Source: Chryseobacterium sp. c4a (lineage in GTDB: Bacteria; Bacteroidota; Bacteroidia; Flavobacteriales; Weeksellaceae). Taken from it: DNA of 64,000 nucleotides. Both the position numbers and the translations under genes were made by a program. How positions within the stretch are numbered: the stretch's first letter is position 1; every line of letters starts with the position of its first letter. The notes beneath the pieces were generated by a model. The model was not told the DNA's origin. It did not search any database and saw nothing but the letters and a program-made list of their open reading frames with translations. Positions 53,158 through 61,954 of this stretch are shown one piece after another. The stretch lies in NCBI RefSeq assembly GCF_009900745.1, contig NZ_WXVU01000014.1, positions 1 through 64,000 on the forward strand, in the 5' to 3' direction.

Positions 53158-53188
53158 TTGACCAAAACTAAAGAATTGTTTAACTTTG
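53158..53188 (+). promoter_or_regulatory. Promoter of the bacilliredoxin gene
   Basis: TTG (53158-53160), 20 bases, TAACTTTG (53181-53188): one of the best matches to the Bacteroidota consensus in the window. The ATG follows 21 bases later. Confidence 0.65.
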
Positions 53189-53209
53189 TAGTGATAAAAA
53201 ACAAAATTT

Positions 53210-53620
53210 ATGTATCCAACAGATTTAGTAATGCCTATGAAGGCTGAACTTACAGATAAAGGTTTCCAGGATTTAACAACTCCTGCTCAGGTAGAAGATG
53301 CTTTAAAGCAATCCGGAACAACTCTTTTAGTAATCAACTCCGTATGCGGATGTGCAGCTGGTGCTGCAAGACCTGGGGTAGTTTACTCTTTAACAGGAGA
53401 TAAAAAACCTGATCACTTAACTACCGTATTTGCAGGGTTTGACACTGAAGCTGTAGTAGAAGCAAGAAAACACCTTGCTCCATTTCCTCCAAGTTCTCCT
53501 TGTGTAGCACTTTTCAAGGATGGAGAATTGGTTCACATGCTGGAAAGACATCATATTGAAGGAAATCCTGCAGGAGCAATTGCTGCAAACCTTCAGGCTG
53601 CTTATGATGAGTACTGCTAA
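53210..53620 (+). CDS. BrxA/BrxB-family bacilliredoxin
   Basis: The 136-residue thioredoxin-fold protein has the CGC active site in VINSVCGCAAGAARPGV and conserved PFPPSSPCVALFKDGEL and HMLERHHIEG. Relatives (YphP/YqiW) remove bacillithiol from proteins. Presence suggests a bacillithiol-type redox system in this organism, which is inference. It is monocistronic, with a strong promoter and terminator. Confidence 0.93.
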   Translation: MYPTDLVMPMKAELTDKGFQDLTTPAQVEDALKQSGTTLLVINSVCGCAAGAARPGVVYSLTGDKKPDHLTTVFAGFDTEAVVEARKHLAPFPPSSPCVALFKDGELVHMLERHHIEGNPAGAIAANLQAAYDEYC

Positions 53621-53640
53621 GAAACAATAAACTAGATACT

Positions 53641-53673
53641 AAACCGTTACAAATTTTGTAACGGTTTTTTTAT
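53641..53673 (+). terminator. Terminator after the bacilliredoxin gene
   Basis: An 11-bp stem (53641-53651 with 53657-53667) is followed by a T run. Confidence 0.85.
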
Positions 53674-53712
53674 TTATGCCTATAAAAAATTCTCTAAACA
53701 TTCAAATATTAT

Positions 53713-53720
53713 TATATTTG
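53713..53720 (+). promoter_or_regulatory. -7 promoter element TATATTTG of the GH3 gene
   Basis: This is an exact TAnnTTTG match only 5 bases before the ATG at 53726, so the mRNA is probably leaderless. Confidence 0.6.
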
Positions 53721-53725
53721 TTGGA

Positions 53726-55240
53726 ATGGCAACCAAAGCACTTTTTAATACCGTAGTCAACTGGTTTATCCGTCAAAGGATAGATCAGATTCAGAATTTC
53801 ATGGATCATCCCATTGAGACTCAGAAGGGTATACTATTTTCCCAACTGTTTCATGCGGAGGATACTGAATATGGTAAATTGCATGGATTCAACTCCATTT
53901 CAAGCTATCAGGACTTTAAAAATAAAGTTCCGATTGTTACCTATGAAGAAATGGAACCTTATATTGAAAAAGCAAGGCAGGGACAAAGAGATGTAAGCTG
54001 GCCAGGACTGATTAAACATTTTGCTAAATCTTCCGGGACTACTAATGCTAAGAGTAAATTTATCCCCATTTCTGCAGAAAGCCTTGAATACTGCCATATG
54101 AAGGCCGGAAAAGACATGGTGTCTATTTACGCCAATAATCATCCTGAAAATCAATTGTTTAATTATAAAAACTTACGTTTAGGTGGAAGTTCAGAATTAT
54201 ACGCAGATTTTAACACCAAATTTGGGGATCTTTCCGCTATTTTAATTGATAACCTTCCGTTCTGGGTAGAAATTACGACCACACCAAGCAAAAAGGTTTC
54301 TTTGATGGGCGAATGGGAGAGCAAGCTTAGAGCAATCACTTCAGAAGTAAAAAATGAAGATGTAGGAAGCATCCTTGGTGTACCAAGCTGGATGATGGTT
54401 CTCTTGCAAAGAGTACTGAACGAAACCAATGTAGGAAGTATTTCAGAACTATGGCCTAATTTGGAGGTGTTTTTCCACGGTGGAATAAGTTTTAAGCCCT
54501 ACAGGGAACAATTCCGTCAGATCATCGGAAAAAACATCAATTACTACGAAATTTACAATGCATCGGAGGGCTTCTTCGGAATACAAGATAGATCTAATAG
54601 TGACGAAATGCTTTTGATGCTTGATTATGGAATATTCTACGAGTTTATCCCAATGGATCAATTCCATTTTTCTAATCCTAAAGTGGTAAGCTTAGAAGAT
54701 GTGGAAATTGGAAAAAATTATGCCATGGTCATCACCACCAATGGTGGATTATGGAGATATCTGATTGGTGATACGGTTGTATTTACTTCTATCAATCCTT
54801 TCAGAATAAAAATTACAGGAAGAACGAAACATTATATCAATGCTTTTGGAGAGGAATTAATGATTACTAATGTAGAATCTGCATTGTCTAAAGCCTGCGA
54901 ACTAACAGGTGCTCAAATTACAGATTTTACAGGCGCTCCTGTCTTTATGAAAGAAAATGAGGGCGGTGCTCATGAATGGATCTTTGAATTCAGCCAACGT
55001 CCGGATAATTTGGATAGCTTTATTGATGCTTTTGATCAGCATTTAAAGAAAATCAATTCGGATTACGAAGCCAAAAGGTATAATAATATGACCCTAAGAA
55101 GACCTATTGTTCATATTGCCAAAGACAATCTGTTTTATCACTGGCTGGAATCCAAAGGTAAACTTGGTGGCCAGAATAAAGTCCCTAGATTGAGTAATGA
55201 TAGAGAATACATAGAACCTTTACTGGAACTTAATAAATAG
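53726..55240 (+). CDS. GH3-family acyl-adenylating protein
   Basis: The 504-residue protein matches the GH3 family known from plant auxin conjugation: FSQLFHAEDTEYGKLHGF, AKSSGTTNAKSKFIPIS (ATP loop), EVFFHGGISFKPYR, YNASEGFFGIQD and KITGRTKHYINAFGEELM. In plants these enzymes adenylate a carboxylic acid and join it to an amino acid. Bacterial substrates are unknown. It has its own promoter and a bidirectional terminator. Confidence 0.9.
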   Translation: MATKALFNTVVNWFIRQRIDQIQNFMDHPIETQKGILFSQLFHAEDTEYGKLHGFNSISSYQDFKNKVPIVTYEEMEPYIEKARQGQRDVSWPGLIKHFAKSSGTTNAKSKFIPISAESLEYCHMKAGKDMVSIYANNHPENQLFNYKNLRLGGSSELYADFNTKFGDLSAILIDNLPFWVEITTTPSKKVSLMGEWESKLRAITSEVKNEDVGSILGVPSWMMVLLQRVLNETNVGSISELWPNLEVFFHGGISFKPYREQFRQIIGKNINYYEIYNASEGFFGIQDRSNSDEMLLMLDYGIFYEFIPMDQFHFSNPKVVSLEDVEIGKNYAMVITTNGGLWRYLIGDTVVFTSINPFRIKITGRTKHYINAFGEELMITNVESALSKACELTGAQITDFTGAPVFMKENEGGAHEWIFEFSQRPDNLDSFIDAFDQHLKKINSDYEAKRYNNMTLRRPIVHIAKDNLFYHWLESKGKLGGQNKVPRLSNDREYIEPLLELNK

Positions 55241-55384
55241 AAGAAAGGATGGAAGATGGAGGATCCTTTAGACAACTGATATTTTTCTTTTGAAGTAAAG
55301 TAGAAGGATTTTCACTTACAATGACTATAGTTAGAGGGAGAAGGCACTTCCAGCTTCCCTCTTCTGACTTCCAGCCATAAAAAT
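55241..55384. other. Gene-free spacer
   Basis: It shows short purine-rich words (agaaaggatggaagatggaggat) but no coding frame or structure other than the terminator that follows. Confidence 0.4.
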
Positions 55385-55419
55385 AAACCCGCAGCTGAAT
55401 TCAGTTGCGGGTTTATTTT
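55385..55419. terminator. Bidirectional terminator between GH3 and the convergent lipoprotein gene
   Basis: A stem with G-T pairs (55385-55399 with 55400-55414) has A and T tracts at its sides. Confidence 0.75.
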
Positions 55420-55866
55420 TTATTTGCTTAAATCTTCTTTTAATTTTTTAGCAGCATCTTCTACTTTCGAAGCCCCTTTTCTCGCAGCTTCTTTAGCATC
55501 TTTTCCTGCTTCCTGAGCTCCGGTTTTAATATCCTTCCCTACTTTGTTGGCTTCTGTTTTGATATCTTGCCCTGCCTTGTTAAGGTCTTGCTTTGTTTTA
55601 TCTGCAGTAGCATCAATTTTATCTTTAGCTTTTTGAGCAGCGTTATCTATTTTATTTCCTGCCTGATCCAACTTGGCATCCACTTTTTCCTTAGCTTCGT
55701 TTACTTTCGCCGAATCAACTATATGAGGAGAAGTTTCAGTAACGGTTGTAGTTGTAGTCGTAACAGATCCATCTGCATTTTCTACCTGCTCAGTCTTTGA
55801 TGTTGATTTTGTGCAGGCTACTGCGAATACTGAGATCGCAATTGCTGCAAGAATTTGCTTTTTCAT
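55420..55866 (-). CDS. Small Lys/Ala-rich lipoprotein
   Basis: The 148-residue protein has a lipoprotein signal ending in FAVAC (lipobox Cys19). A Thr-rich linker (VTTTTTTVTET) follows, then amphipathic helical repeats (AGNKIDNAAQKAKDKIDATA, AGQDIKTEANKVGKDIKTGA) of LEA or apolipoprotein character. The start is the ATG at 55866; longer in-frame sequence upstream is highly basic and overlaps the next gene. It is the last gene of the mutL operon. Confidence 0.8.
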   Translation of the reverse strand: MKKQILAAIAISVFAVACTKSTSKTEQVENADGSVTTTTTTVTETSPHIVDSAKVNEAKEKVDAKLDQAGNKIDNAAQKAKDKIDATADKTKQDLNKAGQDIKTEANKVGKDIKTGAQEAGKDAKEAARKGASKVEDAAKKLKEDLSK

Positions 55867-55894
55867 ATTGTATATTTTTAAAAATGTTGTTAGT

Positions 55895-56257
55895 TTATTC
55901 TGTTTTGGTTTCAGTGGAAGAAGGAGTTTCAGCAGTTTTCTTCTTCTTTTCAGCGTCTGCTTTTTTCTTTTCCTCCTCTGCTTTTGCTTTATTTTCTTTT
56001 TCAAGCTCAGCTTTCAGTTTCTTCTCTTCTTCCAAAGCTTTTTTAGCCTGTTTTACCGAGTCCAGATACTGAGGTGAAGACATCTTAATCTTACGGGCAA
56101 TATCTACGGTAACAGCACCATTTGAAAATGAATCTACAGCAACTGTATCATAATGAATTTTCACATCCTGTTCAGCTAAAAATCCCGGAGAATCTTTCTT
56201 GGAACAAGCTGTACAAAGAAGAGTAAAAACAAAAATAGCAAACAGTAAATTTTTCAT
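55895..56257 (-). CDS. Small lipoprotein with charged coiled-coil tail
   Basis: The 120-residue protein has lipobox LLCTAC (Cys18). A short globular part follows (VKIHYDTVAVDSFSNGAVTV), then a Lys/Glu/Ala coiled coil to the end (KKLKAELEKENKAKAEEEKK). It starts 4 bases after the EEP-family gene stop and lies 28 bases before the other lipoprotein gene, so all are co-transcribed. I do not recognise a family. Confidence 0.75.
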   Translation of the reverse strand: MKNLLFAIFVFTLLCTACSKKDSPGFLAEQDVKIHYDTVAVDSFSNGAVTVDIARKIKMSSPQYLDSVKQAKKALEEEKKLKAELEKENKAKAEEEKKKADAEKKKKTAETPSSTETKTE

Positions 56258-56261
56258 GGAA

Positions 56262-57233
56262 CTAATTTAGCAGAAATTCTGCAATTACTGGATAATGATC
56301 CGATAATTCTACAGAGTGATCTACTTTATAGCTTAATGGGATAATTGATTTTGAACTGAAAATATAATCAATTCTTAAAGGAACTTTATAATCATGAAAG
56401 CTTGAAGCACTCCCTTTTCCTGCCGTTAAAAATGCATCCTGAAGGTTTTTTCCCAGATTATAATATTCATACGAATTCGGAACAGAATTAAAGTCTCCAG
56501 CTAAGATTACCGGATAAGGAGAAAAATCAATCGCTTTTCTGATCTTTTTAATCTGATCCTCATGAGCCTGAAAAGTAGGAATCATGTGAGAAAGAAGATT
56601 AGATACATTTCCTATTCCCATCGCATCTAACTTGGTAAACATTGTTTTCTGAAGTCTGAAAGGCTCCAGATAAACATTTACAATTCTTATGATCTTTCCG
56701 TTAATGTCGACATCCGCATAGAAAGAATTTCCTCTTGATTTATCTTCTATGATCTCTGCTTGTCTTACAATTTTATGTTTTGTCTTTAGAATAACTGAAG
56801 GATATTTTACAAGATCCTGTCTTAAAGCACGGTTCGTATCTTTCTCCTGAACCAAAATAATATCCGGATCCTGCTCTTTAATATAATTCTTTACCTTATC
56901 CCATCCATAATCACCATATTTTACATTAAAAGTAAGAACTTTAATATCTCGTATTGTTTTGACTTTATCTGTTTGAGGAGAAAAATTGACCCATCTTCGT
57001 ATCGGATTATAAAAAAGCAATGTTCCTAATGCAAAAGCAATCGCTATTTTATTCTTTTTGATCATCCATACCAGGGTAAGAATAATGTGTACCGATATCA
57101 GATAAGGAAAACCAAGAGACAACAAATTCAGGTTCCCCAAAAGATTTGGCGGAACCCAAGCATTTCCCAGGGTACATAACAGCAAAACAGCAACAGCGAT
57201 ATGTATAAATAGTAATATCTGATTCGACTTCAT
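56262..57233 (-). CDS. EEP-family membrane protein 2 (endonuclease/exonuclease/phosphatase)
   Basis: The 323-residue protein has three N-terminal membrane helices (about 6-24, 36-58, 62-78). A catalytic EEP domain follows: LTFNVKYGD (Asn), ILVQEKD (Glu), VILAGDFNSVPNSYEYY and SDHYPVIAEF (His). The domain would lie outside the inner membrane. Substrates of EEP proteins range from DNA to phospholipids; here unknown. It is a tandem paralog of the 57307-58308 gene. Confidence 0.85.
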   Translation of the reverse strand: MKSNQILLFIHIAVAVLLLCTLGNAWVPPNLLGNLNLLSLGFPYLISVHIILTLVWMIKKNKIAIAFALGTLLFYNPIRRWVNFSPQTDKVKTIRDIKVLTFNVKYGDYGWDKVKNYIKEQDPDIILVQEKDTNRALRQDLVKYPSVILKTKHKIVRQAEIIEDKSRGNSFYADVDINGKIIRIVNVYLEPFRLQKTMFTKLDAMGIGNVSNLLSHMIPTFQAHEDQIKKIRKAIDFSPYPVILAGDFNSVPNSYEYYNLGKNLQDAFLTAGKGSASSFHDYKVPLRIDYIFSSKSIIPLSYKVDHSVELSDHYPVIAEFLLN

Positions 57234-57306
57234 GAAAAAACGGTCTTGGTACTCTTTTTTTAAGCAAAAACCCTACCAAGCGATCAAATTTTAACTATTT
57301 TTATGA

Positions 57307-58308
57307 TTATTCCCCGTTCAAAGAAAGCTCAGAAATTACCGGATAATGATCTGAAATACTGACAGAACGGTCAACGACATAGGAAACAGCCTTTAATGAT
57401 TTTGATGAAAAAACATAGTCTATCCTAATTGGAAACTTATAATCATGAAAGCTGGTTGCACTTCCTCTTCCTGTAGCCATAAATGCATCTTCAAGCCCGT
57501 CTGACAAGTGATAATACTCATAAGAATTGGGAACAGAATTAAAATCTCCGGCTACAACAACAGGATATGGAGAGTTTTCTATAGCTTGGCTGATATTCTT
57601 TACCTGATCCTGATGTTTTTTGAAAGTCGGAATTAATTTTCTTACAACATTCTTTACTTTTTTCTCATTAGCATCAGAATTACCATTAAGCTTAACCATC
57701 TCTTTTTCAAATTGAAATGGATAAAGATATACATCAACAAATCTATAGGTCTTACCTTTTATTTCAATATCTGCCTGAAGGCCACCCGGCAAGCTTGTAC
57801 TTTCGTCTTCGGAATAGATTACTTTTTCGTTGGAGAGTTTATATTTCGTCAGGATTGTTAAAAACCCATTTGATTTGGTTCTATTATAGTCTTTTAGGGT
57901 TGGATATTCCATTCCTCCATCTTCCTGTAAAAGAATAACATCCGCATTTTGAGCTTTCAGATAATTGAGAAGCTCTTCCTTTCCCATAAGTCCTGCTTTT
58001 ATATTAAAGGACACAATTTTTATAGAACTTGAATTTACTTTATTTTCAGAAGAAAAATTAACCCATCGTTTTATAGGATTAATAAACGCTAATCCCACAA
58101 ACATGAATACAAAGGCTCTTTTTTTCCAGCTAAAGACCCAAAATATGGTTAAAATAATATACAGGCTGATAAGAATCGGAAATCCCAAAGACAGCAGATT
58201 AAACCACGGAAATATTTTAGGCGGGATATAAGCATTCAATAACGAACCCAGCAACAGAAATAGGATTCCTACATGCAGGATCAATAGTATAAGTCGGAAA
58301 ATCTTCAC
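57307..58308 (-). CDS. EEP-family membrane protein 1 (endonuclease/exonuclease/phosphatase)
   Basis: The 333-residue paralog of its downstream neighbour has the same three-helix N-terminus ending in INPIKRWVNFSSE. EEP motifs are VSFNIKAG, VILLQEDGG, VVVAGDFNSVPNSYEYYH and SDHYPVISEL. It starts 9 bases after the rhomboid gene stop, so it is in the mutL operon. The block GDFNSVPNSYEYY is identical in both proteins, implying recent duplication of an active enzyme. Confidence 0.85.
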   Translation of the reverse strand: MKIFRLILLILHVGILFLLLGSLLNAYIPPKIFPWFNLLSLGFPILISLYIILTIFWVFSWKKRAFVFMFVGLAFINPIKRWVNFSSENKVNSSSIKIVSFNIKAGLMGKEELLNYLKAQNADVILLQEDGGMEYPTLKDYNRTKSNGFLTILTKYKLSNEKVIYSEDESTSLPGGLQADIEIKGKTYRFVDVYLYPFQFEKEMVKLNGNSDANEKKVKNVVRKLIPTFKKHQDQVKNISQAIENSPYPVVVAGDFNSVPNSYEYYHLSDGLEDAFMATGRGSATSFHDYKFPIRIDYVFSSKSLKAVSYVVDRSVSISDHYPVISELSLNGE

Positions 58309-58317
58309 AGAAAATGA

Positions 58318-59046
58318 TTAATTGAATCTATATAAATATTTTTTCCAGTTTCTTGCCAGCAACCAGCCTACCAGAGCCCCACCTACGTGAGCAAGGTGAG
58401 CAATTCCGCCTCCATTCCCCGAAATTCCAAGATATACAGAGATCACAATAACAATTGGTAAAAGGTATTTTACTTTTATTGGAACCGGAATAAACATAAT
58501 TCCAATTTTTGAATCCGGATATAATGTTGCAAAGGCAGCTACTACTCCAAAAATAGCACCTGAAGCACCTACCATCGGAGTTGCAACAATGCCTTTTAAA
58601 CTCTCTAATAATTCTTTCTGTTTCATGACAGCCGTTGCATCTCCGGAAAATTGTACACTTGCTCCGGACATATAGGCATTTACATTAAATCCTAATTGTT
58701 GTAATTCATTGGAAAGTTGCTGAGCTTCCACAAAATTCCACAAATTAAACAGGAAGAAAGCACCTAAACCACTTAAAAAGTACAGAATAAGGTATTTTTT
58801 TTCACCCAAAGTTTGTTCCAGAATAGGCCCAAAACTAAAGAGTGTCATCATATTAAACAAAATATGCATAATACTTCCATGCATAAACATGTGGGTAATC
58901 ACCTGCCAAGAATGGAAGAAAGGAGAAAAGGGATAAAATCCGGCAAGATAACCGATTACCTGATTTCCCATTAAAGAAGTAACAATAAATACGATCACAT
59001 TGATAATGATGATATTCCTTGTAATTGGTGGTATATTGTTAAACAT
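58318..59046 (-). CDS. Rhomboid-family intramembrane serine protease
   Basis: The 242-residue polytopic protein has the rhomboid signature: HMFMHGSIMHILFNMMTL, catalytic Ser in GASGAIFGVVAAF and catalytic His in AHLAHVGGALVGWL. It cleaves membrane-anchored substrates within the bilayer. It has an extended loop (about 103-155, QQLSNELQQLGFNVNAYMSG). It lies 5 bases from the mutL stop, second in the operon. Confidence 0.93.
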   Translation of the reverse strand: MFNNIPPITRNIIIINVIVFIVTSLMGNQVIGYLAGFYPFSPFFHSWQVITHMFMHGSIMHILFNMMTLFSFGPILEQTLGEKKYLILYFLSGLGAFFLFNLWNFVEAQQLSNELQQLGFNVNAYMSGASVQFSGDATAVMKQKELLESLKGIVATPMVGASGAIFGVVAAFATLYPDSKIGIMFIPVPIKVKYLLPIVIVISVYLGISGNGGGIAHLAHVGGALVGWLLARNWKKYLYRFN

Positions 59047-59051
59047 ATTTT

Positions 59052-60848
59052 TTAAAATTTGTTTTTAAAATCATTAAACGGAACTTCATAGAAACATCTT
59101 TTTCCATCTGGTAAAAACTCTGGAAATCCTAATGCTGTAAAATCTTTGATGACTTGTTCCGCATCTTTTTTATAAATAAAATCAAACCTTGACTTGGATT
59201 GCATTTTACTCCATTGGTTATGATAATACTGCATGAATTCATCTTCTGTTTTATAATCCAGTATTTCGAAAAGATTCTCCAGAAACTTCATGGCCTGTGT
59301 TTCTTTCAGCCCTTCAGGAAGTGAATCTATTCTCAGTACGCTTTCATGAGCAATTTTCATGTCAAACCCAAGCTCAGGAAGATATTTTTTGATGGATTCG
59401 TATTTACTTTTCTCAATTTCATTCATGTGATACTCCAGAGAAAATAAAAGTGCATGACTGTTTGTGTTTGAATGTGCTTTTCTGGTTGACTTATTGTTTT
59501 CTGAAACCAGTAATCTGTGCATTCTTCCCAAATCAAGCATCAAAGTAACATCTCCCTTATTGAACAACCAATATCCGTTCGGAAGTCTCATTAAGTCCTC
59601 ATCAAAATCTTCATCCTCAAACAGGTTGATCTTTGATGGTTCTGCTGTAATATTTTGGTGGTACATTTCCGTAAGATTCTGAATCTCTTCAGGATGCACT
59701 ACATTTTTTTCTTCTAAAAACGGGTTATAATCTCTGTCTACAATAATCTCCGGCATTTTGATAACACCGCTTCCGCCACCGTTACCCTTACTTGGGATAG
59801 GTTTATTCATCATTTCATCCAATTCCGGATCTCTATCAAAATCAAGACTCGGGGAAACATTATAAATTCCCAATGACCTTTTGATCGTAGAACGAAGAAG
59901 AGCAAAAATAAGGTGCTCATCTTCAAATTTTACTTCTGTTTTCTGCGGATGGATATTAACATCAATTTTCTCCGGATCCAGCTCCAGATAAAGGAAAAAT
60001 GACGGAACATATCCTGGCTGAAGAAGGCCCTCAAAGGCTTCTTGTACCGCTTTATTGAAATAAGGGCTCTTGAAATATCTTCCATTGACAAAAAGGAATT
60101 GCTCCCCTCTTGCTTTTTTAGCACCTTCAGGTTTAGCAACAAACCCGTGAAGTTTACACCAGATGATATCTTCTTTGATAGGAATCAAAAGGGGCTGTAA
60201 TTTTCTTCCAAACACATCTACAATACGTTGCATGTGGCTTCCTTTTCTTAGTCTGAAAACCGCCTCATCATCATGAAACAGAGAAAACTCCAAGCCTTCG
60301 TGCGCTAATGCAACACGTTGAAATTCGTCTATAACATGTCTGAATTCAATATTGTTGTTTTTCAGGAATTTCCTTCTGGCAGGAACATTATAAAAAAGAT
60401 TCTTCACCAGAAAGTTAGATCCTTCTGCAGTCTGTACAGGATCTTGAAATTGGAAAACTCCACCTTCAATATATATGTTGGTTCCAATAGAAGCGTCCTT
60501 TTGCTTTGTTCTCAGCTCAACTTGCGAAACAGCTGCGATAGAAGCTAATGCTTCCCCACGGAACCCTTTTGTTGCGATCTTAAAGATATCTTCCGTTCCT
60601 CTGATTTTGGACGTAGCGTGTCTTTCAAATGCTAATCTGGCATCTGTTTCGGACATTCCTTTTCCGTCGTCTACCACTTGGATAAGGTTTTTGCCGGCAT
60701 CTCTGATGATCAGTTCAATCTTCGTTGCATCTGCATCTATAGCGTTTTCCAAAAGTTCCTTCACGATGGATGCAGGTCTCTGCACCACCTCTCCTGCCGC
60801 AATTTGGTTGGCTACATGATCCGGTAAAAGCTGAATAATATCTGACAT
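59052..60848 (-). CDS. mutL: DNA mismatch repair protein MutL
   Basis: The 598-residue protein has GHKL ATPase motifs: ELLENAIDADATKIEL, VVDDGKGMSE, RHATSKIRG and GFRGEALASIAAVS. The start is the ATG at 60848 (MSDIIQLLPDHVANQIAAGE), as in the family. In the C-terminal domain, the place of the endonuclease motif DQHAx2Ex4E reads DLGRMHRLLV, and the place of CPHGRP reads LPDGKRC. The nicking site therefore looks lost. First gene of a six-gene operon. Confidence 0.95.
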   Translation of the reverse strand: MSDIIQLLPDHVANQIAAGEVVQRPASIVKELLENAIDADATKIELIIRDAGKNLIQVVDDGKGMSETDARLAFERHATSKIRGTEDIFKIATKGFRGEALASIAAVSQVELRTKQKDASIGTNIYIEGGVFQFQDPVQTAEGSNFLVKNLFYNVPARRKFLKNNNIEFRHVIDEFQRVALAHEGLEFSLFHDDEAVFRLRKGSHMQRIVDVFGRKLQPLLIPIKEDIIWCKLHGFVAKPEGAKKARGEQFLFVNGRYFKSPYFNKAVQEAFEGLLQPGYVPSFFLYLELDPEKIDVNIHPQKTEVKFEDEHLIFALLRSTIKRSLGIYNVSPSLDFDRDPELDEMMNKPIPSKGNGGGSGVIKMPEIIVDRDYNPFLEEKNVVHPEEIQNLTEMYHQNITAEPSKINLFEDEDFDEDLMRLPNGYWLFNKGDVTLMLDLGRMHRLLVSENNKSTRKAHSNTNSHALLFSLEYHMNEIEKSKYESIKKYLPELGFDMKIAHESVLRIDSLPEGLKETQAMKFLENLFEILDYKTEDEFMQYYHNQWSKMQSKSRFDFIYKKDAEQVIKDFTALGFPEFLPDGKRCFYEVPFNDFKNKF

Positions 60849-60867
60849 AAAAACGTAAATCAACTTA

Positions 60868-60875
60868 CAAAAATA
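60868..60875 (-). promoter_or_regulatory. -7 promoter element of the mutL operon
   Basis: Plus-strand CAAAAATA reads TATTTTTG on the minus strand, an exact match 19 bases before the ATG. Confidence 0.55.
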
Positions 60876-61002
60876 GTCAATGAAAATGGGAATTAAAACA
60901 TTAAAAACGGGAATTAATATTTAATTATCAACATTTCAACAATACAGCTTTCTGCAAATTCTGCTCCAAACTCTCAGAGATTTCAACTTTCAAAGAGAAC
61001 AA

Positions 61003-61035
61003 TCCCCTATTGTTTTTACATCAATAGAGGATTGA
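61003..61035 (-). terminator. Possible terminator after the DUF1275 gene
   Basis: A 12-bp imperfect stem (aatcccctattg with caatagaggatt) lies between 61003 and 61035. It lacks a strong U tract, so the function is uncertain. Confidence 0.35.
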
Positions 61036-61094
61036 ACCAGCTAGTTTATACAAAAAATTAATAGTGATATTTACCCTGCACCAGGTATCTAATC

Positions 61095-61922
61095 CTAGTC
61101 TTCAAAGACCAGTTTTCTATTCTTTTTACTTTTAGGAATCCCATGGATCTTTTCATACAGATAAGCCAAAAGATTTGGTTTCTTATAAATCCTGTTATAT
61201 CTGTACTTCGTATTGAAGTGTCTTACATGAATTTTATAAGCATCATATCCGATCACAATCATAAGACACACACTGATCACATAGAATACTCTAAATTCCA
61301 GGTAGTAATACGTTAATCCTGAGAATACAGCTCCTAATACATAAGCCACCATGATACTCATGAGCAACTTTGCTCTTCCAATTAATTCCCCATTTTTTCT
61401 ATACTTCTTCTGGGTAAACATGGAAACCAGGATTCCTAAATCGGTGGTTGTTCCCGTAAGGTGGGTGGTTTTAACAGAGAAATTGGAGATACTGGCCGTC
61501 AAGCCGTTTTGTAATCCTGTGGCAAAAAGCATCACGGCTACCAAAACTTCTGTTTCCTCTAATGTTTTCTGATAATACAACTGACCATACACTCCTACTC
61601 CAAACAAACATAATATTTCCAGGACAAGAGGCATTGCATGAGCAAAATATTTACTCTTTTTATTGAAATTAATTACAATAAAGTTGGATAAAAAGCTTCC
61701 GAAGAAAAACAAGAAGATCCAACTTCCCATTACCGCTACTTGCGTCCAGTTTCCTTTACTGATTTCCGCAGCTAAAATAGCATAGTGGCCGGTGACGTTC
61801 GATGTAAAAGAGAGAAATATAAGTAGGGATGCTATATTTATAGTACCTGCCGTAAAGGCAGTCAGCGTCCCCAACCTGATATTGTCTCCCAATGTTCTGC
61901 TGTTACTATAATTTCTTAACAT
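61095..61922 (-). CDS. DUF1275/YoaK-family membrane protein
   Basis: The 275-residue protein has about six membrane helices. DUF1275 segments visible are TAFTAGTINIASLLIF, SNVTGHYAILAAEISKGNW, LLFATGLQNG-like LFATGLQNGLTASISNF and THLTGTTTDLGILVSMF. The family is of unknown function, sometimes called YoaK. It starts 32 bases after the stop of the Usp-like gene, so they form an operon. Confidence 0.88.
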   Translation of the reverse strand: MLRNYSNSRTLGDNIRLGTLTAFTAGTINIASLLIFLSFTSNVTGHYAILAAEISKGNWTQVAVMGSWIFLFFFGSFLSNFIVINFNKKSKYFAHAMPLVLEILCLFGVGVYGQLYYQKTLEETEVLVAVMLFATGLQNGLTASISNFSVKTTHLTGTTTDLGILVSMFTQKKYRKNGELIGRAKLLMSIMVAYVLGAVFSGLTYYYLEFRVFYVISVCLMIVIGYDAYKIHVRHFNTKYRYNRIYKKPNLLAYLYEKIHGIPKSKKNRKLVFED

Positions 61923-61954
61923 TTTTAATCTTTTTTAATGATGTTGATAATGAT

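Noticed and set aside
55867-56004. Basic 46-residue extension of the last lipoprotein
   Set aside because: It is an out-of-frame reading of the neighbouring Lys-rich lipoprotein gene and would abolish the lipobox position.
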